A stretch of DNA of 64,000 nt, from positions 23,830,501 through 23,894,500 of the forward strand of contig CM062212.1 in assembly GCA_031216445.1 (NCBI GenBank), written 5' to 3'. Made by a program: the position numbers and the translations under genes. Under the pieces are notes generated by a model, which saw only the letters and a list, made by a program, of their open reading frames with translations, was not told the DNA's origin and did not search any database. Source of the stretch: Lateolabrax maculatus (Eukaryota; Chordata; Actinopteri; Acropomatiformes; Lateolabracidae). The first letter of the stretch is position 1, and the number at the start of each line of letters is the position of its first letter. This document shows positions 54,777 through 64,000 of this stretch, one piece after another.

Positions 54777-55661
54777 GAAGTTAAAAGGCGAAGACACTTG
54801 CTCTGAATGCCTTAATTCATCAAGTTTCATGCTTTGCAGTGTTACAGCAGCAGAAATGAGTGTTTGCATGCTCCTGTGAAGAAAATCTACATCTGCGGTC
54901 AAAAAACACCTTATTTCATCAAAAGAAGTTAAAAGGCGAAGACACTTGCTCTGAATGCTATAATTCATCAAGTTTCATGCTTTGCATGTTCGATCAGCAG
55001 AAATGAGTGTTTGCATGCTCCTGTGAAGAAAATCTACATCTGCGGTCAAAAAACACCTTATTTCATCAAAAGAAGTTAAAAGGCGAAGACACTTGCTCTG
55101 AATGCCGTAATTCATCAAGTTTCATGCTTTGCAGTGTTACAGCAGCAGAAATGAGTGTTTGCATGCTCCTGTGAAGAAAATTACATCTGCGGTCAAAAAA
55201 CACCTTATTTCATCAAAAGAAGTTAAAAGGCGAAGACACTTGCTCTGAATGCCGTAATTCATCAAGTTTCATGCTTTGCAGTGTTACAGCAGCAGAAATG
55301 AGTGTTTGCATGCTCCTGTGAAGAAAATTACATCTGCGGTCAAAAAACACCTTATTTCATCAAAAGAAGTTAAAAGGCGAAGATACTTGCTCTGAATGCC
55401 GTAATTCATCAAGTTTCATGCTTTGCAGTGTTACAGCAGCAGAAATGAGTGTTTGCATGCTCCTGTGAAGAAAATCTACATCTGCGGTCAAAAAACACCT
55501 TATTTCATCAAAAGAAGTTAAAAGATGAAACAAACTTGCTCTGAATGCTATAATTCATCAAGTTTCATGCTTTGCATGTTCGATCAGCAGAAATGAGTGT
55601 TTGCATGCTCCTGTTAAGAAAATCTACATCTGCGGTCAAAAAACACCTTATTTCATCAAAA
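54777..55661. repeat. B higher-order block, copy c (two monomers lost)
   Basis: CCTTA monomer (54777) is followed directly by the hybrid (54925); the B2 and B1 between them in copies a and b are missing, a 296-bp loss. It then has two 147-bp B1, the GATAC monomer (55366) and B2 with CTGTTAAG (55514). GATAC and CTGTTAAG both lie exactly 8418 bp after their positions in copy a. Confidence 0.86.
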
Positions 55662-57999
55662 GAAGTTAAAAGGCGAAGACACTTGCTCTGAATGCCGTAA
55701 TTCATCAAGTTTCATGCTTTGCAGTGTTACAGCAGCAGAAATGAGTGTTTGCATGCTCCTGTGAAGAAAATCTACATCTGCGGTCAAAAAACACCTTATT
55801 TCATCAAAAGAAGTTAAAAGGCGAAGACACTTGCTCTGAATGCCGTAATTCATCAAGTTTCATGCTTTGCAGTGTTACAGCAGCAGAAATGAGTGTTTGC
55901 ATGCTCCTGTGAAGAAAATCTACATCTGCGGTCAAAAAACACCTTATTTCATCAAAAGAAGTTAAAAGATGAAACAAACTTGCTCTGAATGCTATAATTC
56001 ATCAAGTTTCATGCTTTGCATGTTCGATCAGCAGAAATGAGTGTTTGCATGCTCCTGTGAAGAAAATCTACATCTGCGGTCAAAAAACACCTTATTTCAT
56101 CAAAAGAAGTTAAAAGGCGAAGACACTTGCTCTGAATGCCGTAATTCATCAAGTTTCATGCTTTGCAGTGTTACAGCAGCAGAAATGAGTGTTTGCATGC
56201 TCCTGTGAAGAAAATCTACATCTGCGGTCAAAAAACACCTTATTTCATCAAAAGAAGTTAAAAGGCGAAGACACTTGCTCTGAATGCCGTAATTCATCAA
56301 GTTTCATGCTTTGCAGTGTTACAGCAGCAGAAATGAGTGTTTGCATGCTCCTGTGAAGAAAATTACATCTGCGGTCAAAAAACACCTTATTTCATCAAAA
56401 GAAGTTAAAAGGCGAAGACACTTGCTCTGAATGCCGTAATTCATCAAGTTTCATGCTTTGCAGTGTTACAGCAGCAGAAATGAGTGTTTGCATGCTCCTG
56501 TGAAGAAAATCTACATCTGCGGTCAAAAAACACCTTATTTCATCAAAAGAAGTTAAAAGATGAAACAAACTTGCTCTGAATGCTATAATTCATCAAGTTT
56601 CATGCTTTGCATGTTCGATCAGCAGAAATGAGTGTTTGCATGCTCCTGTGAAGAAAATCTACATCTGCGGTCAAAAAACACCTTATTTCATCAAAAGAAG
56701 TTAAAAGGCGAAGACACTTGCTCTGAATGCCGTAATTCATCAAGTTTCATGCTTTGCAGTGTTACAGCAGCAGAAATGAGTGTTTGCATGCTCCTGTGAA
56801 GAAAATCTACATCTGCGGTCAAAAAACACCTTATTTCATCAAAAGAAGTTAAAAGATGAAACAAACTTGCTCTGAATGCTATAATTCATCAAGTTTCATG
56901 CTTTGCATGTTCGATCAGCAGAAATGAGTGTTTGCATGCTCCTGTGAAGAAAATCTACATCTGCGGTCAAAAAACACCTTATTTCATCAAAAGAAGTTAA
57001 AAGGCGAAGACACTTGCTCTGAATGCCGTAATTCATCAAGTTTCATGCTTTGCAGTGTTACAGCAGCAGAAATGAGTGTTTGCATGCTCCTGTGAAGAAA
57101 ATCTACATCTGCGGTCAAAAAACACCTTATTTCATCAAAAGAAGTTAAAAGATGAAACAAACTTGCTCTGAATGCTATAATTCATCAAGTTTCATGCTTT
57201 GCATGTTCGATCAGCAGAAATGAGTGTTTGCATGCTCCTGTGAAGAAAATCTACATCTGCGGTCAAAAAACACCTTATTTCATCAAAAGAAGTTAAAAGG
57301 CGAAGACACTTGCTCTGAATGCCGTAATTCATCAAGTTTCATGCTTTGCAGTGTTACAGCAGCAGAAATGAGTGTTTGCATGCTCCTGTGAAGAAAATTA
57401 CATCTGCGGTCAAAAAACACCTTATTTCATCAAAAGAAGTTAAAAGGCGAAGACACTTGCTCTGAATGCCGTAATTCATCAAGTTTCATGCTTTGCAGTG
57501 TTACAGCAGCAGAAATGAGTGTTTGCATGCTCCTGTGAAGAAAATCTACATCTGCGGTCAAAAAACACCTTATTTCATCAAAAGAAGTTAAAAGGCGAAG
57601 ACACTTGCTCTGAATGCCGTAATTCATCAAGTTTCATGCTTTGCAGTGTTCGATCAGCAGAAATGAGTGTTTGCATGCTCCTGTGAAGAAAATCTACATC
57701 TGCGGTCAAAAAACACCTTATTTCATCAAAAGAAGTTAAAAGGCGAAGACACTTGCTCTGAATGCCGTAATTCATCAAGTTTCATGCTTTGCAGTGTTAC
57801 AGCAGCAGAAATGAGTGTTTGCATGCTCCTGTGAAGAAAATTACATCTGCGGTCAAAAAACACCTTATTTCATCAAAAGAAGTTAAAAGATGAAACAAAC
57901 TTGCTCTGAATGCTATAATTCATCAAGTTTCATGCTTTGCATGTTCGATCAGCAGAAATGAGTGTTTGCATGCTCCTGTGAAGAAAATCTACATCTGCG

Positions 58000-60540
58000 G
58001 TCAAAAACACCTTATTTCATCAAAAGAAGTTAAAAGGCGAAGACACTTGCTCTGAATGCCGTAATTCATCAAGTTTCATGCTTTGCAGTGTTACAGCAGC
58101 AGAAATGAGTGTTTGCATGCTCCTGTGAAGAAAATCTACATCTGCGGTCAAAAAACACCTTATTTCATCAAAGAAGTTAAAAGGCGAAGACACTTGCTCT
58201 GAATGCCGTAATTCATCAAGTTTCATGCTTTGCAGTGTTACAGCAGCAGAAATGAGTGTTTGCATGCTCCTGTGAAAGAAAATCTACATCTGCGGTCAAA
58301 AAACACCTTATTTCATCAAAAGAAGTTAAAAGGCGAAGACACTTGCTGAATGCCGTAATTCATCAAGTTTCATGGCTTTGCAGTGTTACAGCAGCAGAAA
58401 TGAGTGTTTGCATGCTCCTGTGAAGAAAATTACATCTGCGGTCAAAAAACACCTTATTTCATCAAAAGAAGTTAAAAGGCGAAGACACTTGCTCTGAATG
58501 CCGTAATTCATCAAGTTTCATGCTTTGCAGTGTTACAGCAGCAGAAATGAGTGTTTGCATGCTCTGTGAAGAAAATTACATCTGCGGTCAAAAAACACCT
58601 TATTTCATCAAAAAGAAGTTAAAAGGCGAAGACACTTGCTCTGAATGCGTAATTCATCAAGTTCATGCTTTGCAGTGTTACAGCAGCAGAAAAATGAGTG
58701 TTTGCATGCTCCTGTGAAGAAAATCTACATCTGCGGTCAAAAAACACCTTATTTCATCAAAAGAAGTTAAAAGATGAAACAAACTTGCTCTGAATGCTAT
58801 AATTCATCAAGTTTCATGCTTTGCATGTTCGATCAGCAGAAATGAGTGTTTGCATGCTCCTGTGAAGAAAATCTACATCTGCGGTCAAAAAACACCTTAT
58901 TTCATCAAAAGAAGTTAAAAGCGAAGACACTTGCTCTGAATGCCGTAATTCATCAAGTTTCATGCTTTGCAGTGTTACAGCAGCAGAAATGAGTGTTTGC
59001 ATGCTCCTGTGAAGAAAATCTACATCTGCGGTCAAAAAACACCTTATTTCATCAAAGAAGTTAAAAGGCGAAGACACTTGCTCTGAATGCCGTAATTCAT
59101 CAAGTTTCATGCTTTGCAGTGTTACAGCAGCAGAAATGAGTGTTTGCATGCTCCTGTGAAGAAAATCTACATCTGCGGTCAAAAAACACCTTATTTCATC
59201 AAAAGAAGTTAAAAGATGAAACAAACTTGCTCTGAATGCTATAATTCATCAAGTTTCATGCTTTGCATGTTCGATCAGCAGAAATGAGTGTTTGCATGCT
59301 CCTGTGAAGAAAATCTACATCTGCGGTCAAAAAACACCTTATTTCATCAAAAGAAGTTAAAAGGCGAAGACACTTGCTCTGAATGCCGTAATTCATCAAG
59401 TTTCATGCTTTGCAGTGTTACAGCAGCAGAAATGAGTGTTTGCATGCTCCTGTGAAGAAAATTACATCTGCGGTCAAAAAACACCTTATTTCATCAAAAA
59501 AGTTAAAAGGCGAAGACACTTGCTCTGAATGCCGTAATTCATCAAGTTTCATGCTTTGCAGTGTTACAGCAGCAGAAATGAGTGTTTGCATGCTCCTGTG
59601 AAGAAAATTACATCTGCGGTCAAAAAACACCTTATTTCATCAAAAGAAGTTAAAAGGCGAAGACACTTGCTCTGAATGCCGTAATTCATCAAGTTTCATG
59701 CTTTGCAGTGTTACAGCAGCAGAAATGAGTGTTTGCATGCTCCTGTGAAGAAAATTACATCTGCGGTCAAAAAACACCTTATTTCATCAAAGAAGTTAAA
59801 AGGCGAAGACACTTGCTCTGAATGCCGTAATTCATCAAGTTTCATGCTTTGCAGTGTTACAGCAGCAGAAATGAGTGTTTGCATGCTCCTGTGAAGAAAA
59901 TCTACATCTGCGGTCAAAAAACACCTTATTTCATCAAAAGAAGTTAAAAGATGAAACAAACTTGCTCTGAATGCTATAATTCATCAAGTTTCATGCTTTG
60001 CATGTTCGATCAGCAGAAATGAGTGTTTGCATGCTCCTGTGAAGAAAATCTACATCTGCGGTCAAAAACACCTTATTTCATCAAAAGAAGTTAAAAGGCG
60101 AAGACACTTGCTCTGAATGCCGTAATTCATCAAGTTTCATGCTTTGCAGTGTTACAGCAGCAGAAATGAGTGTTTGCATGCTCCTGTGAAGAAAATTACA
60201 TCTGCGGTCAAAAAACACCTTATTTCATCAAAAGAAGTTAAAAGGCGAAGACACTTGCTCTGAATGCCGTAATTCATCAAGTTTCATGCTTTGCAGTGTT
60301 ACAGCAGCAGAAATGAGTGTTTGCATGCTCCTGTGAAGAAAATCTACATCTGCGGTCAAAAAACACCTTATTTCATCAAAAGAAGTTAAAAGATGAAACA
60401 AACTTGCTCTGAATGCTATAATTCATCAAGTTTCATGCTTTGCATGTTCGATCAGCAGAAATGAGTGTTTGCATGCTCCTGTGAAGAAAATCTACATCTG
60501 CGGTCAAAAAACACCTTATTTTCTTCAAAAGAAGTTAAAA
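58000..60540. repeat. Satellite B segment with dense one-base indels
   Basis: Many one- or two-base changes: TCAAAAACACC (near 58003 and 60064), ATCAAAGAAG (58168, 59053, 59788), GTGAAAGAAAATC (58273), CTTGCTGAATG (58342), CATGGCTTTG (58372), GCTCTGTGAAG (58561), GAATGCGTAATTC (58645), CAAGTTCATG (58659), GAAAAATGAG (58690), AAAAGCGAAG (58917), TTTTCTTCAAAAG (60519). Neighbouring B on both sides is almost free of such changes. I favour low consensus quality; real decay is the alternative. The longest minus-strand open frames in the window lie here because the indels alter frame phase. Confidence 0.75.
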
Positions 60541-63500
60541 GGCGAAGACACTTGCTCTGAATGCCGTAATTCATCAAGTTTCATGCTTTGCAGTGTTACA
60601 GCAGCAGAAATGAGTGTTTGCATGCTCCTGTGAAGAAAATCTACATCTGCGGTCAAAAAACACCTTATTTCATCAAAAGAAGTTAAAAGGCGAAGACACT
60701 TGCTCTGAATGCCGTAATTCATCAAGTTTCATGCTTTGCAGTGTTACAGCAGCAGAAATGAGTGTTTGCATGCTCCTGTGAAGAAAATCTACATCTGCGG
60801 TCAAAAAACACCTTATTTCATCAAAAGAAGTTAAAAGATGAAACAAACTTGCTCTGAATGCTATAATTCATCAAGTTTCATGCTTTGCATGTTCGATCAG
60901 CAGAAATGAGTGTTTGCATGCTCCTGTGAAGAAAATCTACATCTGCGGTCAAAAAACACCTTATTTCATCAAAAGAAGTTAAAAGATGAAACAAACTTGC
61001 TCTGAATGCTATAATTCATCAAGTTTCATCCTTTGCATGTTCGATCAGCAGAAATGAGTGTTTGCATGCTCCTGTGAAGAAAATCTACATCTGCGGTCAA
61101 AAAACACCTTATTTCATCAAAAGAAGTTAAAAGGCGAAGACACTTGCTCTGAATGCCGTAATTCATCAAGTTTCATGCTTTGCAGTGTTACAGCAGCAGA
61201 AATGAGTGTTTGCATGCTCCTGTGAAGAAAATTACATCTGCGGTCAAAAAACACCTTATTTCATCAAAAGAAGTTAAAAGGCGAAGACACTTGCTCTGAA
61301 TGCCGTAATTCATCAAGTTTCATGCTTTGCAGTGTTACAGCAGCAGAAATGAGTGTTTGCATGCTCCTGTGAAGAAAATTACATCTGCGGTCAAAAAACA
61401 CCTTATTTCATCAAAAGAAGTTAAAAGGCGAAGACACTTGCTCTGAATGCCGTAATTCATCAAGTTTCATGCTTTGCAGTGTTACAGCAGCAGAAATGAG
61501 TGTTTGCATGCTCCTGTGAAGAAAATCTACATCTGCGGTCAAAAAACACCTTATTTCATCAAAAGAAGTTAAAAGGCGAAGACACTTGCTCTGAATGCCG
61601 TAATTCATCAAGTTTCATGCTTTGCAGTGTTACAGCAGCAGAAATGAGTGTTTGCATGCTCCTGTGAAGAAAATTACATCTGCGGTCAAAAAACACCTTA
61701 TTTCATCAAAAGAAGTTAAAAGATGAAACAAACTTGCTCTGAATGCTATAATTCATCAAGTTTCATGCTTTGCATGTTTCGATCAGCAGAAATGAGTGTT
61801 TGCATGCTCCTGTGAAGAAAATCTACATCTGCGGTCAAAAAACACCTTATTTCATCAAAAGAAGTTAAAAGGCGAAGACACTTGCTCTGAATGCCGTAAT
61901 TCATCAAGTTTCATGCTTTGCAGTGTTACAGCAGCAGAAATGAGTGTTTGCATGCTCCTGTGAAGAAAATCTACATCTGCGGTCAAAAAACACCTTATTT
62001 CATCAAAGAAGTTAAAAGATGAAACAAACTTGCTCTGAATGCTATAATTCATTAAGTTTCATGCTTTGCATGTTCGATCAGCAGAAATGAGTGTTTGCAT
62101 GCTCCTGTGAAGAAAATCTACATCTGCGGTCAAAAAACACCTTATTTCATCAAAAGAAGTTAAAAGGCGAAGACACTTGCTCTGAATGCCGTAATTCATC
62201 AAGTTTCATGCTTTGCAGTGTTACAGCAGCAGAAATGAGTGTTTGCATGCTCCTGTGAAGAAAATCTACATCTGCGGTCAAAAAACACCTTATTTCATCA
62301 AAAGAAGTTAAAAGATGAAACAAACTTGCTCTGAATGCTATAATTCATCAAGTTTCATGCTTTGCATGTTCGATCAGCAGAAATGAGTGTTTGCATGCTC
62401 CTGTGAAGAAAATCTACATCTGCGGTCAAAAAACACCTTATTTCATCAAAAGAAGTTAAAAGGCGAAGACACTTGCTCTGAATGCCGTAATTCATCAAGT
62501 TTCATGCTTTGCAGTGTTACAGCAGCAGAAATGAGTGTTTGCATGCTCCTGTGAAGAAAATCTACATCTGCGGTCAAAAAACACCTTATTTCATCAAAAG
62601 AAGTTAAAAGGCGAAGACACTTGCTCTGAATGCCGTAATTCATCAAGTTTCATGCTTTGCAGTGTTACAGCAGCAGAAATGAGTGTTTGCATGCTCCTGT
62701 GAAGAAAATTACATCTGCGGTCAAAAAACACCTTATTTCATCAAAAGAAGTTAAAAGATGAAACAAACTTGCTCTGAATGCTATAATTCATCAAGTTTCA
62801 TGCTTTGCATGTTTCGATCAGCAGAAATGAGTGTTTGCATGCTCCTGTGAAGAAAATCTACATCTGCGGTCAAAAAACACCTTATTTCATCAAAAGAAGT
62901 TAAAAGGCGAAGACACTTGCTCTGAATGCCGTAATTCATCAAGTTTCATGCTTTGCAGTGTTACAGCAGCAGAAATGAGTGTTTGCATGCTCCTGTGAAG
63001 AAAATTACATCTGCGGTCAAAAAACACCTTATTTCATCAAAAGAAGTTAAAAGATGAAACAAACTTGCTCTGAATGCTATAATTCATCAAGTTTCATGCT
63101 TTGCATGTTTGATCAGCAGAAATGAGTGTTTGCATGCTCCTGTGAAGAAAATCTACATCTGCGGTCAAAAAACACCTTATTTCATCAAAAGAAGTTAAAA
63201 GGCGAAGACACTTGCTCTGAATGCCGTAATTCATCAAGTTTCATGCTTTGCAGTGTTACAGCAGCAGAAATGAGTGTTTGCATGCTCCTGTGAAGAAAAT
63301 CTACATCTGCGGTCAAAAAACACCTTATTTCATCAAAAGAAGTTAAAAGATGAAACAAACTTGCTCTGAATGCTATAATTCATTAAGTTTCATGCTTTGC
63401 ATGTTCGATCAGCAGAAATGAGTGTTTGCATGCTCCTGTGAAGAAAATCTACATCTGCGGTCAAAAAACACCTTATTTCATCAAAAGAAGTTAAAAGGCG

Positions 63501-63930
63501 AAGACACTTGCTCTGAATGCCGTAATTCATCAAGTTTCATGCTTTGCAGTGTTACAGCAGCAGAAATGAGTGTTTGCATGCTCCTGTGAAGAAAATCTAC
63601 ATCTGCGGTCAAAAAACACCTTATTTCATCAAAAGAAGTTAAAAGATGAAACAAACTTGCTCTGAATGCTATAATTCATCAAGTTTCATGCTTTGCATGT
63701 TCGATCAGCAGAAATGAGTGTTTGCATGCTCCTGTGAAGAAAATCTACATCTGCGGTCAAAAAACACCTTATTTCATCAAAAGAAGTTAAAAGGCGAAGA
63801 CACTTGCTCTGAATGCCGTAATTCATCAAGTTTCATGCTTTGCAGTGTTACAGCAGCAGAAATGAGTGTTTGCATGCTCCTGTGAAGAAAATCTACATCT
63901 GCGGTCAAAAAACACCTTATTTCATCAAAA

Positions 63931-64000
63931 GAAGTTAAAAGGCGAAGACACTTGCTCTGAATGCCGTAATTCATCAAGTTTCATGCTTTGCAGTGTTACA
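63931..64000. repeat. Partial B1 monomer at window end
   Basis: The first 70 bp of a B1 unit, cut by the window edge. It shows that satellite B continues to the right. Confidence 0.93.

Larger units (their letters stand above)
39724..64000. repeat. Satellite B array, 148/147-bp monomers
   Basis: Uninterrupted head-to-tail array, all in the same orientation as A, with starts at GAAGTTAAAAG (39843, 39991, 40138, 40286, 40434, 40581 and so on). About 164 monomers fit. The B1 monomer is about 39% GC with three CpG sites, against about 29% GC and none in a typical A monomer. Each unit has a GCATGC site. A and B share the left part (GAAGTT, ACTTGCTCTGAATG) and the right part (GAGTGTTT, CATGCT, AAAAACACCTTATTTCATC); B has about 30 bp more between them. 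The array continues past the window end. Short open frames on the minus strand are by-products of the repeat. Confidence 0.97.

Noticed and set aside
52119..54925. A regular 2806-bp higher-order repeat through all of B
   Set aside because: The hybrid monomers at 46507, 52119 and 54925 are 5612 and 2806 bp apart, an exact 2:1 ratio, but the expected copy near 49313 is an ordinary B1 monomer. The ratio may be chance.
39837..63977. Dozens of 63-136-codon open frames as genes
   Set aside because: They are copies of one repeat-derived frame, begin and end at fixed monomer positions, have no promoter or independent conservation, and change with every one-base indel of the repeat.
1..64000. CRISPR array
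   Set aside because: The whole period is repeated; there are no unique spacers between short repeats, units are 118-148 bp, and no cas gene is present.
1..64000. Telomeric or microsatellite repeats
   Set aside because: No run of TTAGGG-like or other short units was seen; the shortest period is 118 bp.

Overview
The whole 64 kb window is tandemly repeated satellite DNA. I find no protein-coding gene, RNA gene, transposon or CRISPR array. The size of the arrays, the AT richness, the head-to-tail monomers of 118-148 bp and the nested higher-order repeats (HORs) point to a eukaryotic chromosome, in a centromeric, pericentromeric or other heterochromatic block. The sequence alone does not identify the species.

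Layout. Satellite A (1-39722) has two interchangeable monomer lengths: S, 118 bp (about 29% GC), and L, 128 bp. L differs from S by an 18-for-8 bp replacement near its start. Two S subtypes matter: S' (847-964), whose second half is the closest match to the other family, and S'' (965-1082). Satellite B (39724-64000) has a 148-bp monomer (about 39% GC) and a 147-bp variant. Its two main subtypes are B1 and B2. A and B share both ends of the monomer, and B carries about 30 extra bp in the middle (118 + 30 = 148), so they are sister families. The switch between them at 39722/39724 is abrupt and lies inside a monomer.

Higher-order structure. A is built of short HORs: LSSS (482 bp) and LSS (364 bp, four in a row at 11389-12844). 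Larger ones sit on top: a 12-monomer unit of 1456 bp duplicated at 3395-6306, a 14-monomer unit of 1712 bp present four times at 24581-31298, and a 29-monomer block of 3492 bp at 18197-25180 with a shortened third copy at 33227-36472. Parts of A not listed separately (6927-9720, 10346-11388, 12845-15028, 36473-38548) are the same S/L monomers in other orders. B contains a recognisable run of up to eight monomers, seen four times (starting at 40882, 46063, 51675 and 54777).

How it works together. Nothing here acts as a pathway. The sequence records satellite evolution by unequal exchange: whole-monomer gains and losses, one clear L/S' fusion monomer, divergent monomers at the A edge, and mosaic sharing of private variants. 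Three stretches (9721-10345, 40660-41950, 58000-60540) have clustered one-base indels and may be consensus errors. The most interesting items are the A/B junction, the S' link between the families, the hairpin-forming dyad at the A monomer junction and the recent 1.7-kb amplification.
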